The notes under the pieces were generated by a model. That model saw only the letters and a list, made by a program, of their open reading frames with translations, did no database searches and was not told the origin of the DNA. The translations under genes were made by a program, and so were the position numbers. 64,000 nt of DNA from Fimadaptatus sp948467645 (GTDB lineage: Bacteria > Bacillota > Clostridia > Christensenellales > Aristaeellaceae): the NCBI GenBank assembly GCA_948467645.1, contig CAOKFD010000006.1, positions 7,362 through 71,361 on the forward strand, in the 5' to 3' direction. Below, piece by piece: positions 34,642 through 42,242 of this stretch. The stretch's first letter is position 1; the number at the start of each line of letters is the position of its first letter.

Positions 34642-35241
34642 ATGTTCCCAAGTGCAGAAATCGCCATGCGCGAATTAGAAATCGCAGGTCAGCTCAACCC
34701 CGGCCCGTGGACGCGGCATTCAGTAAACGTCGGCGAGGCCGCGCGGCACATAGCCGCGGCCTCGGGCGATATGGATACTGAAAAGGCATACGTATGCGGC
34801 CTGATGCACGACATAGGCCGGCGCGCGGGCGTGTTCGCCGTGAAGCACATAGTCGACGGGTACGACTACGCCATGTCGATGGGCTGGGACGAGGTGGCGC
34901 GCGTATGCCTGACGCACTCCTATCCGGTAAAGAATATTCGCGCCGACATAGGCCGCATGGACATAACGCCCGAACAGTACGAGTTCGTGGATAAGTTCAT
35001 ACAGGACATAGAGTACGACGATTACGACCGGCTGATAATACTGTGCGACGCGCTGGCGGACGCGAACGGATTCTGCATACTGGAAAAGCGATTTGTGGAC
35101 ACCACGCGGCGTTACGGCGTGTACCTGTTCACGATCGACCGCTGGAACAGCACCATCGCGATTAAGGAATACTTTGAAAAGAAAATCGGCGCGTCGATAT
35201 ACACGCTGCTTCCGGGCATCGAAAAGTGCATCTATGTGTAA
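34642..35241 (+). CDS. HD-domain metal-dependent phosphohydrolase
   Basis: 199 aa from the ATG at 34642, chosen for the AAAAAAGGAG upstream. The HD motif is spread over WTRHSVNVGEAARHIAAAS and YVCGLMHDIGRRAG, with further conserved residues in VCLTHSYPVKN and ILCDALADAN. Such short HD proteins hydrolyse phosphoester bonds of nucleotides or small metabolites; the exact substrate cannot be seen. It lies at the end of the signalling cluster but has its own promoter. Confidence 0.8.
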   Translation: MFPSAEIAMRELEIAGQLNPGPWTRHSVNVGEAARHIAAASGDMDTEKAYVCGLMHDIGRRAGVFAVKHIVDGYDYAMSMGWDEVARVCLTHSYPVKNIRADIGRMDITPEQYEFVDKFIQDIEYDDYDRLIILCDALADANGFCILEKRFVDTTRRYGVYLFTIDRWNSTIAIKEYFEKKIGASIYTLLPGIEKCIYV

Positions 35242-35249
35242 TTGAAGTA

Positions 35250-35278
35250 TTGACAACACGCGTTGCATATGGTATCAT
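35250..35278 (+). promoter_or_regulatory. Promoter of the RsgA-paralogue leader
   Basis: TTGACA (35250-35255), 17-nt spacer, TATCAT (35273-35278). No gene follows for more than 500 bp except a 10-codon ORF. Confidence 0.8.
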
Positions 35279-35323
35279 ATCGGTGATAAATCGCCAAAGG
35301 GCGAATGAAAGGAGCGATTCAGT

Positions 35324-35356
35324 GTGAAAGCGGTATATGAGGTGGCATTTTACTAA
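35324..35356 (+). CDS. 10-codon upstream ORF (putative regulatory leader peptide)
   Basis: GTG start 9 nt after AAAGGAG, encoding MKAVYEVAFY then TAA. It sits about 40 nt after the predicted transcription start. Its ribosome-site region (GCGATTCA at 35315-35322) is exactly complementary to TGAATCGC at 35428-35435, just before the terminator. Alternative pairing of GAAAGG with CCTTTC at 35421-35426 is also possible. Such a layout fits control by ribosome stalling. Confidence 0.45.
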   Translation: MKAVYEVAFY

Positions 35357-35456
35357 AATCGCATACATGCGCGCCATTAAGCCGGAGCCGGCTTTATTCA
35401 GTGTGCGCAAAATCAAGTAACCTTTCATGAATCGCCGTGGATTATTTGTGGACTTT

Positions 35457-35494
35457 ACGCGGACGCATCGAACGGTGCGTCCGCGTTTTGTTTA
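35457..35494 (+). terminator. Intrinsic terminator inside the RsgA-paralogue leader
   Basis: Perfect 11-bp stem ACGCGGACGCA/TGCGTCCGCGT, 8-nt loop, then TTTGTTTAT. It is preceded by another hairpin (AAGCCGG/CCGGCTT near 35380) and stands 320 bp before the gene. Confidence 0.8.
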
Positions 35495-35549
35495 TATGCC
35501 GTCGCGGGTGGCTTCTAAAGGGCTGCTCGCGGCGGCTTTTGCGCTTTTT

Positions 35550-35702
35550 AAGGGCGCGTCCCAAGCGAAGAACTCCGCAAATTCGAATGGACTTTTTCAT
35601 CAGTTCAGGGAAGAAACCCGATGGCTTAGCGGTGCTAAACAACGCAGAAATGGCGAAACGCTACTCGGAATTGCGTACTCCGAAATTTTGAGACACACCC
35701 CA
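35550..35702 (+). repeat. MITE-like dispersed repeat, copy 3 (diverged)
   Basis: About 153 bp matching copies 1 and 2 throughout the interior (TCAGTTCAGGGAAGAAACCCG, GGCTTAGCGGTGCTAA, CGCAGAAATGGCG). Both ends have drifted, mostly by transitions: AAGGGCGCGTCCCAAG and TTGAGACACACCCCA. It lies between the leader terminator and the RsgA gene. Confidence 0.65.
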
Positions 35703-35812
35703 GCACCGAAAGGAGAGATGCGAAATGAAAAGACTGCCTTACATGACTAACGGATGCACGCTGAACAACGAAACGAATTTCTCACACGACATTTTATCGG
35801 AGGTAATACGCC

Positions 35813-36853
35813 TTGAATTATTCAATAGATCTCGCCGATTACGGCTATAACGGAGAATGCACGACCGACGTCGCGCGCGTAAGCGCGGTACACAAGGAGC
35901 GATACGGCCTTATCACGCCGTTCGGCATGACATACGGCTTTTTGAAACCAGGCAGTTACATGCTGGGCGACCAACCCTACCCCACTGCAGGCGACTTTGT
36001 GCGCATCGAGTTTAACCCGTCGGGCGACAGCCGCATAATCGAAACCCTGCCGCGCCGCTCGCTTTTCAGCCGCATGGAGGCTGGGCCGCTAATGCGCGAA
36101 CAGGCCGTGGCCGCGAATTTCGATTACGTGCTGCTGGTTACGTCGCTAAACCACGACTTCAATCCGCGCCGCATGGAGCGCTACCTTACCGTGGCGTTCA
36201 ACTCGGGCGCGTCGCCGGTCATAGTGCTGACCAAGGCCGATCTATGCCCTGACTATCAGTCAAAAATCGCCGAGATGGAAATCACCGCACCCGGCGTGCC
36301 GGTTCACGCGGTCAGCGTATACACCGGCCTTGGCATGGACGCGCTCAGGCAGTATGCGCGGCCGCGCGCCACGCTTGTGCTGCTGGGTTCCAGTGGCGTG
36401 GGCAAATCCAGCCTGCTAAACGCGCTCGCGGGCAGTTATGAAATGCGCGTAAACTCCACGCGCGACGTGGATTCGTCCAAGGGGCGGCACACCACCACCC
36501 ACCGCCAGCTGATCATGTTGGACAGCGGCGCGATGGTGATCGACACGCCCGGTATGCGCGAGCTGGGCATGTGGTGCGCGGGCGACGGGCTGGACGCGGC
36601 GTTCCCGGATGTGGAGGCGGTGCTTGCGCGCGGCTGCAGGTTTTCCAACTGCCGCCACGAAAGCGAGCCGGGCTGTGCGGTGCGCGCGGCGCTGGAAAAT
36701 GGCGAGCTTGACCCGGAGCGCTGGCGCAGGTACCAGGCACTTCAGGCAGAAAATCGCAGAAGCGACGAGCGCCAGGCCCTTAAACGCGAAAGACAGGAGC
36801 ATATGAAGGGCATTGCGACTAAGCGCAAGGAGCTTAAACGCAAAGGGCGATAA
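35813..36853 (+). CDS. rsgA: RsgA-family ribosome-associated GTPase
   Basis: 346 aa, TTG start 8 nt after GGAGGT. The N-terminal OB-fold (1-95) is followed by a circularly permuted GTPase with motifs in order G4 VLTKADL, G1 LGSSGVGKSSLLNAL, G3 VIDTPGMRELG. Then comes the zinc-binding knuckle CRFSNCRHESEPGCAV and a long basic C-terminal helix (RRSDERQALKRERQ). RsgA checks the decoding site of the maturing 30S subunit. The rare TTG start and the long leader with an upstream ORF and terminator are unlike a housekeeping rsgA in the stk1/rpe cluster, so it is probably a second, regulated paralogue, possibly linked to ribosome stress or antibiotics. Confidence 0.85.
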   Translation: MNYSIDLADYGYNGECTTDVARVSAVHKERYGLITPFGMTYGFLKPGSYMLGDQPYPTAGDFVRIEFNPSGDSRIIETLPRRSLFSRMEAGPLMREQAVAANFDYVLLVTSLNHDFNPRRMERYLTVAFNSGASPVIVLTKADLCPDYQSKIAEMEITAPGVPVHAVSVYTGLGMDALRQYARPRATLVLLGSSGVGKSSLLNALAGSYEMRVNSTRDVDSSKGRHTTTHRQLIMLDSGAMVIDTPGMRELGMWCAGDGLDAAFPDVEAVLARGCRFSNCRHESEPGCAVRAALENGELDPERWRRYQALQAENRRSDERQALKRERQEHMKGIATKRKELKRKGR

Positions 36854-36898
36854 CGTATGCTTTTAAGGCGGGCATCGGCGCTTGTGCGCTGGAGCAAA

Positions 36899-36937
36899 TT
36901 TGAACAGGCCGAACAGACGTGATTCCGCCTGTTCAAA
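36899..36937 (+). terminator. Hairpin after the RsgA paralogue
   Basis: TTTGAACAGGC/GCCTGTTCAAA, 11-bp stem, no clear T run. Confidence 0.5.
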
Positions 36938-36955
36938 CCCTGCCTTAAAATAAAT

Positions 36956-37018
36956 ATCCGCAGGCTTTGGGAAGTCGCTCGCTTTAGGCATTAAGCGAAT
37001 TACTTCCCGCCTGCGGAT
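36956..37018 (-). terminator. Convergent terminator hairpin between rsgA and mnmM
   Basis: ATCCGCAGGC/GCCTGCGGAT with an inner GGAAGT/ACTTCC pairing. Flanking A/T-rich bases on both sides suggest it can serve both strands. Confidence 0.6.
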
Positions 37019-37033
37019 TGTTTATGTAAGCGA

Positions 37034-37600
37034 CTAATGTATCTTCTCGACAGCAATCAGCACCGGCGTGTTGCCCGGCTGATTCACGTACCGCCTGACC
37101 ATCGCCTGATACCTGCGCCCGTCCAGCGCCGCCGCCCAGTCGATCAGCGCATCGCGTTCGCGCGCGCCCTCGGCATGGCCGGGATAGGCGCATATGGTCA
37201 TCAGCCCGCCGCGCTTCATCAGCTCCAGCGCCGCGTTCACCGCCTCCAGCGTGCTGTCAAGCAGCGTCGTAACCGACTTATCGCCGCCCGGCAGCCAGCC
37301 CAGATTGAACACGACCGCGTCCACCGGCTCATGCACAAACTCGGCCATGCGCGCGTGCGAGGCGCAGAACAGCTCCGCGCGCGGTAAAAGCCCGGCCTCC
37401 TCCAGCCGCGCCCGCGTGCGATCGACGGCACTTTGCTGTATGTCGAACGCATACACGCGCCCGCTTTCACCCACCATCTCGCATAATGCCTGAGTATCGC
37501 CGCCGCCGCCCATCGTCGCGTCTATTACGCGCGCGCCCTCGCCTATCGCGCGCACCTGCAATTCGCGCGCCCAGTGCCACGCGCTGCCCATATCCAGCAT
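37034..37600 (-). CDS. mnmM: tRNA 5-aminomethyl-2-thiouridine methyltransferase (MnmM/YtqB family)
   Basis: 188 aa from the ATG at 37600, preceded by GGAGGG; two start codons further up overlap that ribosome site. Motif I VIDATMGGGGDT, then AFDIQQSAV, VFNLGWLPGGDKSV and YPGHAEGARE are hallmarks of the PF06962 family. The Bacillus member MnmM completes mnm5s2U34 in tRNA wobble positions. The order VFNLGYLPGGDK...YPGHxEG is essentially diagnostic. It starts 12 nt after the fucosidase stop codon and seems co-transcribed with it, an unusual pairing of tRNA modification with glycan breakdown that may only reflect gene order. Confidence 0.85.
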   Translation of the reverse strand: MLDMGSAWHWARELQVRAIGEGARVIDATMGGGGDTQALCEMVGESGRVYAFDIQQSAVDRTRARLEEAGLLPRAELFCASHARMAEFVHEPVDAVVFNLGWLPGGDKSVTTLLDSTLEAVNAALELMKRGGLMTICAYPGHAEGARERDALIDWAAALDGRRYQAMVRRYVNQPGNTPVLIAVEKIH

Positions 37601-37611
37601 ATTTCCCTCCA

Positions 37612-38889
37612 TCAATATACGCCCATATCGCGTATTACCGGCTCGCCCGCCGATTCGGTTATATCAAGGGTAAGCTTTTTGCCGCGCGCGCCGTTCAGTT
37701 TGATTATGCGCTTATGGCCGATGCACTTGGCCGAGTATACTTCTTTGCCGTCAATCGACACGGTGAATGCGCGCACGATGTGGCCGTTCGTTATGTCCTC
37801 GCGAATGACCACATAGTCCAGTGCTCCGTCGGGCAGGTCAAGCTCGATATGCTTGCCGCGGCCGCTGGTTTCGGCCTTTGCCTTGCCGAACTTCTCATTT
37901 ATCATTCGGCCAAAGTCCTCGAACTGCTTTGCGTCCTCGAACTCGCCGTCGCGGTTTATCGCCATGCCTATCAGCAGATTGGCGTTGCGGCCCACGCTGC
38001 GCAGGTAGCATTCCAGCAGCTCCTCGGACGTATATACCTTGTCCTGCTCGCCCGCGCGCCATGCCCAGCCGCCGCCGAACGCGTCGCTGCGGCGATTGCC
38101 CATGTCGTTTTCGGCGGGCCACCAGTACTTGCCGTCCGGACTGCCCACACCGGCTTCCTCGACGTTAAACGTACCGTCGAACGCCGCCTCGTCGCTGTTG
38201 GTCGCCGCCCAGCAGTTTTCGGGCGACAGTCCCAGCTCGTTGCCCACCCAGCGCACGTTATGCGCGTGTCCCTTGGGGCCTTGGAAACAGATTGCGTCGG
38301 GCTGATATTTTTCAAGCAGTCCGGCCGCGTCGGGGCCGCCCTTCTCCTTGGGTATCGTGCCGCCGTCGAACCATATTTCAAACATGTCGCCGTACTGCGT
38401 CCACAGCTCGGTAAGCTGGGCGTTTACGTGCTTTACGTATTCGTCGTACCTGGGCGTGCCGGGATGGGTGTCGGGATCGGCGTCGGATATGCCGTAATAG
38501 CCGTTGCAGCCGGTCGAGTAGTACAGGCCGGGTTTCAGGCCGTACTTCTCGCACGACTTTACAAAGTCGCCCACTATGTCGCCCTTGCCATCCTTCCACG
38601 GCGACGAGGCGATGCTGTAATCGTTGTCGCGCGTGGGCCACAGCGAAAAGCCGGTGCAATGGTTCGCGACCAGCACCGCGTACTTCGCGCCCGCCGATTT
38701 GGCCGCGGCTATCCACTGATCGGTATCCAGCTTAGTGGGCGCGAATATGCTTGCGGGCATATGCTCGCGCACGCCGACGGTTTTTATGGCTTTATATTCG
38801 GGATTGTATATATCCATCAGGTAATGGATGATAACGCCGATCTCCATGTCGGCCCATTTGAGCTGCTGCTGAGTAGGTTTGGACATCAT
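37612..38889 (-). CDS. Alpha-L-fucosidase, GH29
   Basis: 425 aa, AAAGGCGGG before the ATG pair. The GH29 pattern is clear: WADMEIGVIIHY at the start, YAVLVANHCTGFSLWPT, CEKYGLKPGLYYS and FEIWFDGGTIP, where the Asp is the family nucleophile. The last 90 residues form a beta-rich C-terminal domain (DYVVIREDITNGHIVRAF) as in other GH29 enzymes. No signal peptide is visible, so it should act on fucosylated oligosaccharides already taken up, consistent with the ABC importer encoded upstream in the same locus. Confidence 0.85.
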   Translation of the reverse strand: MMSKPTQQQLKWADMEIGVIIHYLMDIYNPEYKAIKTVGVREHMPASIFAPTKLDTDQWIAAAKSAGAKYAVLVANHCTGFSLWPTRDNDYSIASSPWKDGKGDIVGDFVKSCEKYGLKPGLYYSTGCNGYYGISDADPDTHPGTPRYDEYVKHVNAQLTELWTQYGDMFEIWFDGGTIPKEKGGPDAAGLLEKYQPDAICFQGPKGHAHNVRWVGNELGLSPENCWAATNSDEAAFDGTFNVEEAGVGSPDGKYWWPAENDMGNRRSDAFGGGWAWRAGEQDKVYTSEELLECYLRSVGRNANLLIGMAINRDGEFEDAKQFEDFGRMINEKFGKAKAETSGRGKHIELDLPDGALDYVVIREDITNGHIVRAFTVSIDGKEVYSAKCIGHKRIIKLNGARGKKLTLDITESAGEPVIRDMGVY

Positions 38890-38926
38890 GACCCGCCTTT
38901 CGATTATTTGTTTAAGGCATAAATAC

Positions 38927-38954
38927 GGCGGGAGGACTTGCCTTGCCTCCCGCC
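38927..38954 (-). terminator. Hairpin between the GtaA-like gene and the fucosidase gene
   Basis: GGCGGGAGG/CCTCCCGCC, 9-bp GC-rich stem, 10-nt loop; on the minus strand followed by GTATTTATG. Partial terminator likely. Confidence 0.55.
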
Positions 38955-38968
38955 TGAAAATAATGCGC

Positions 38969-40972
38969 TTAATTAGCCCACTTGGCCTTCAGCACGGGCA
39001 TCCACAGACCGCCCTGCACGGTGCGGTGACGGAACTCGCGGCATATGGCCGTGTCGGTTTCGAACCAGTCGGTGAACGGCACGCGGTCGCGCGTGTTGTC
39101 AAGGAACACGGTCAGCAGCCTGGACATAAAGCGCGTATTCTCGTCGGTGTCATCCAGCGCGCTGGCCCACAGCATCCAGTCTGACTTGGTAAATTCCTTG
39201 CGGCTGTCCAGCGGCACGCCGTAGGGATTGGCGCGCTTTACATATGTCGCAATTTCGGCCTTGCGCACGTCGGCGCTAAAGAGGTCAAAGCCCGCCACGG
39301 TATCCCATACCATGTTGTACTTCAGACTCCAACTGTCGGGGTTGCCCAGCGCCAGCATCATGCCCGCGTCGTTAGCAGCCAGTGTTTCAAGCTGCTTTGC
39401 GTTTGCGCGCGCGATTTCGTGATACCTGTCCTCGCCGGTCATCTCGCCCATCGCATAGAGCGCCTCGCACGCCTTTATCGCGAGGTTTACATTGCGGCTC
39501 ATGTGACCCGCAAAGTCGTCGGTGCAGAGCTGGGAATCCAGATCGATGCCTTTGTCGATCAGGTACTGCGCCCACTTGCGCAGCGTAGGCATGTACTTGT
39601 CGATGTATGCACGCGAGCGTTCGCCGCCCTCGGCGCGCATATATGTATACGCCATCAGTATCATGTTGCCGCATTCCTCGACCGGCATCTGATACTTGAA
39701 GTTGAACAGGTTCTCGCTGCTCTTATATATATTTAGCCATGCGAACGGATCGCCCTTGGTCTTTTCGCCGTCCAGACCGTATACCTGACCATTGGCGATC
39801 GGGTACTGCCCCATGTCGTGCGGCGCGAAGTCATACTGCCAGCTCGGCATATTGGCAAAGTCGAATATGCACGTCATGAGTCCGCGCACCAGCTCGGGGT
39901 TGTAGCACAGCAGCAGCGGCAGCGAAGGGTAGCTCACGTCCACGGTGTTTATGCAGCCGTTGCTGTGGCATTCCTTGCTCATGTATACCAGTTCGCCATC
40001 GGGACGGCGCACGGCCTTATGCGCGGCCAATACCTGACGGTATGCACAGGTGATTATGCTTACGTAGTCCTCGCCGAACGGGCGCGCGTCGTTAAGCAGC
40101 TTCTCCTGCCACGCCATGGTCTTTTCCCACAGCTCGTCGTGATGCTTATAGAAATAGTCGATAGCCGCATCAATGGTATCGAATCGCTCGGTCCACACGC
40201 CCTTGAGCATATCGCCCAGTACGATCAGGCTGTAACCGTCGTCATACGCGAATACGTCGTATACCTTGATTTCGCCGTCAAAGCCGTGAGGCAGCTTGTA
40301 CACCGACATCAGCGTGCGCGCGGCAAATTCACTAACATCCTCGGTGCCCGCATTTTTGCGGGTGAAGTTATAGTTGTACGCAACGCCATGCTCGTTATAG
40401 CGCGCATAGCGGCCTGCCAGATAGAACGTACCCCAGTCGATGTCGATGCCGTCGCCGCGCTCGTGCAGCGGCTGCTGGTGGCGCTTGCCGAAGCGCGCGA
40501 GCGAGTAGCCCTCGCAATCCAGCGTCTCGCCCGCCACGTTGCTCACGTCGTGGCCGCACATGGGGCTGTCCACGTACAGTTCGATCGATATGTCGTGGCC
40601 GCGGCCGTCCAGCACCTTCAGCTCATAATCGATAAAGGAGCAGGGCGTGCTCATCAACTGAACATCCTCAAGTATTGCCGGACTCCAGAAGCTGAGCGTC
40701 AGGCGCACGCGGCTGTTTTCAAATACATAGCGCGTTACCAGCGGCTCAAAGTCCACCGACTTCTGCGGCAGAGTGCGCTGCGGCGCGCCGAAGCGCGGAT
40801 CGGCCGCGCCCATGAAGCGCAGGTGTTCGCCATCGATATGCATAACGCCGTGTATGGGCTTTTCCATGCCGAACCACAGGCGGGTGTTGTCGTCGTTAAG
40901 CTGATCCGAGCTGCTCCATATACTTACATAAGGGTCGATAGTAACAAGCGGATACGCAGGATATCTCATCAT
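38969..40972 (-). CDS. GtaA-like protein (DUF4964/DUF5127/DUF4965/DUF1793 architecture)
   Basis: 667 aa from the ATG at 40972 (GGGAG upstream; the next codon is also ATG). The start YPAYPLVTIDPYVSIWSSSD is the DUF4964 signature of proteins annotated as glutaminase A-like. The middle and end carry the DUF5127/DUF4965 and (alpha/alpha)6-barrel parts (YGEDYVSIITCAYRQVLAAH-like segment, PHDMGQYPIANGQ, GNMILMAYTYMR, FTDWFETDT). Despite the name, such proteins often sit in glycan-use loci and the barrel is glycosidase-like. No signal peptide, so cytoplasmic. A -10-like ATTATA (minus TATAAT) at 41000-41005 may be its own promoter. Confidence 0.8.
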   Translation of the reverse strand: MMRYPAYPLVTIDPYVSIWSSSDQLNDDNTRLWFGMEKPIHGVMHIDGEHLRFMGAADPRFGAPQRTLPQKSVDFEPLVTRYVFENSRVRLTLSFWSPAILEDVQLMSTPCSFIDYELKVLDGRGHDISIELYVDSPMCGHDVSNVAGETLDCEGYSLARFGKRHQQPLHERGDGIDIDWGTFYLAGRYARYNEHGVAYNYNFTRKNAGTEDVSEFAARTLMSVYKLPHGFDGEIKVYDVFAYDDGYSLIVLGDMLKGVWTERFDTIDAAIDYFYKHHDELWEKTMAWQEKLLNDARPFGEDYVSIITCAYRQVLAAHKAVRRPDGELVYMSKECHSNGCINTVDVSYPSLPLLLCYNPELVRGLMTCIFDFANMPSWQYDFAPHDMGQYPIANGQVYGLDGEKTKGDPFAWLNIYKSSENLFNFKYQMPVEECGNMILMAYTYMRAEGGERSRAYIDKYMPTLRKWAQYLIDKGIDLDSQLCTDDFAGHMSRNVNLAIKACEALYAMGEMTGEDRYHEIARANAKQLETLAANDAGMMLALGNPDSWSLKYNMVWDTVAGFDLFSADVRKAEIATYVKRANPYGVPLDSRKEFTKSDWMLWASALDDTDENTRFMSRLLTVFLDNTRDRVPFTDWFETDTAICREFRHRTVQGGLWMPVLKAKWAN

Positions 40973-41065
40973 TATGCTCCCTTCGCACATTCTGCCGCCA
41001 TTATAGCACATTGCGGCTGAAAATAACATACCCATTTTCCAACCTGAGCGCCGTATTTGCGCCTT

Positions 41066-41111
41066 AAAAGTAAAAAGACGCGATTCCGATGTATTCTTTC
41101 GGAAGCGCGTC
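41066..41111 (-). terminator. Terminator at the end of the transporter-esterase-CapA operon
   Basis: On the minus strand GACGCG-CCGA/TCGG-CGCGTC followed by TTTTTACTTTT, directly after the capA-like stop. Confidence 0.8.
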
Positions 41112-41117
41112 GAAAGT

Positions 41118-42206
41118 TTATTTAACATTATCGGTGCGATGCCATGTCTCAAACAGCGTGTGCCACACGTCAAGATGCGCTTCGCAGTCGAGGTAATGCG
41201 AAAACATCTGCCGCCCGCGCTCGTCGCCTGAGTTCAATGCCTTCGCCGCGCTGGTGTACTGTTCGCGCAGTGTTTCGCAGAAAGCGCGCCATTCGCGTTC
41301 GCACGCCGCTTCATCCCTGATTATGTCCGAGCGCGCGTCGAATCCGTCCAGCATCTCGCGCGCCTTGTCGTGTGACGCAATTTCTATGCCGGTATCGGTA
41401 GTCACGACCGGAATATACCTTAACGTACGCTTGCCGTCCTCAATTTCCACGCTGAGCGCCAAACCGCCGTGCCACTGCGGATTTTCGTCGTGCCACACGA
41501 ACGAGAAATTGCCCTCGCCATAGACGATCTCCGCACCCGCGTATTCCTCGCGACAGCCTATGCAATGGCTGTGCTGGGTAAGCACGATGTCCGCGCCCGC
41601 CTCGGCCAGCGCGCGGCACGCACCGCGCAGTCTGGGCGACGGGTACTCGCACTGCTCCTTGCCGCCGTGGTACATTACCACCACCAGATCGCAGCGCGAT
41701 TTCAGCGCGCGCACATCGCCGGGAGTTATAAACGGATCGAATGGGTTGGAGCCGGGCAGGTTGCGCAGGGCGTAGCTATATTCATGCTCACACACCGCGC
41801 ACACGCCCACGCGCACGCCGCCGCACTCAAGCTCCAGCGGTTTGCGGCTGTCCCGGTCGTTTTCGCCCGCGCCGAACCACGTTATGCCCGCGTCCTCCAG
41901 TGCGCGCTGGGTATCGTGCAGGCCGTCCACGCCAAAGTCGCATACATGGTTGTTGCTCAAGCCCGCGTGCGTAATGCCGGCCTTGCGCAATGTCTGCGCA
42001 CATACCGGCTTGCCCTTCAGATTAGGGCCGCATTTGCGTATCGCCGCGTCGGAGTCGGTCAGTGCGCATTCCAGATTTATCACGACCGCATCCGCCGAAG
42101 CGAACTCGTCCGCCATGCCGCCAAACGCCGCTCGCACGTCGCCGCGTTCCAGCGCGGGCGCGCTTATATCAGTCGGTACCACGTCGCCGCACAATATCAG
42201 CTTCAT
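41118..42206 (-). CDS. CapA-family metallophosphoesterase-like protein
   Basis: 362 aa, GGAGG 8 nt before the ATG. The CapA/PgsA calcineurin-like motifs are all visible: LILCGDVVPTD, INLECALTDSD, GLSNNHVCDFG, VMYHGGKEQC, TQHSHCIGCRE and YGEGNFSF. The family takes part in poly-gamma-glutamate handling, but stand-alone cytoplasmic members in sugar operons are common and of unknown substrate. It has no membrane anchor here. Its position behind the esterase and sugar transporter suggests removal of a phosphate or other decoration from imported glycans (inference). Confidence 0.8.
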   Translation of the reverse strand: MKLILCGDVVPTDISAPALERGDVRAAFGGMADEFASADAVVINLECALTDSDAAIRKCGPNLKGKPVCAQTLRKAGITHAGLSNNHVCDFGVDGLHDTQRALEDAGITWFGAGENDRDSRKPLELECGGVRVGVCAVCEHEYSYALRNLPGSNPFDPFITPGDVRALKSRCDLVVVMYHGGKEQCEYPSPRLRGACRALAEAGADIVLTQHSHCIGCREEYAGAEIVYGEGNFSFVWHDENPQWHGGLALSVEIEDGKRTLRYIPVVTTDTGIEIASHDKAREMLDGFDARSDIIRDEAACEREWRAFCETLREQYTSAAKALNSGDERGRQMFSHYLDCEAHLDVWHTLFETWHRTDNVK

Positions 42207-42242
42207 AAATCAAGCCTCCCCCCGAGCCGCGCGATTATGCTT

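Noticed and set aside
37486..38922. A 478-codon open frame on the plus strand
   Set aside because: Opposite the GH29 gene, which has catalytic motifs and a ribosome site; the plus frame has neither.
41141..41152. Another end of the MITE-like repeat (ATGTCTCAAACA)
   Set aside because: Only about nine bases match, it lies inside the CapA-like coding sequence, and neither the outer TAGAG part nor a matching second end is present.
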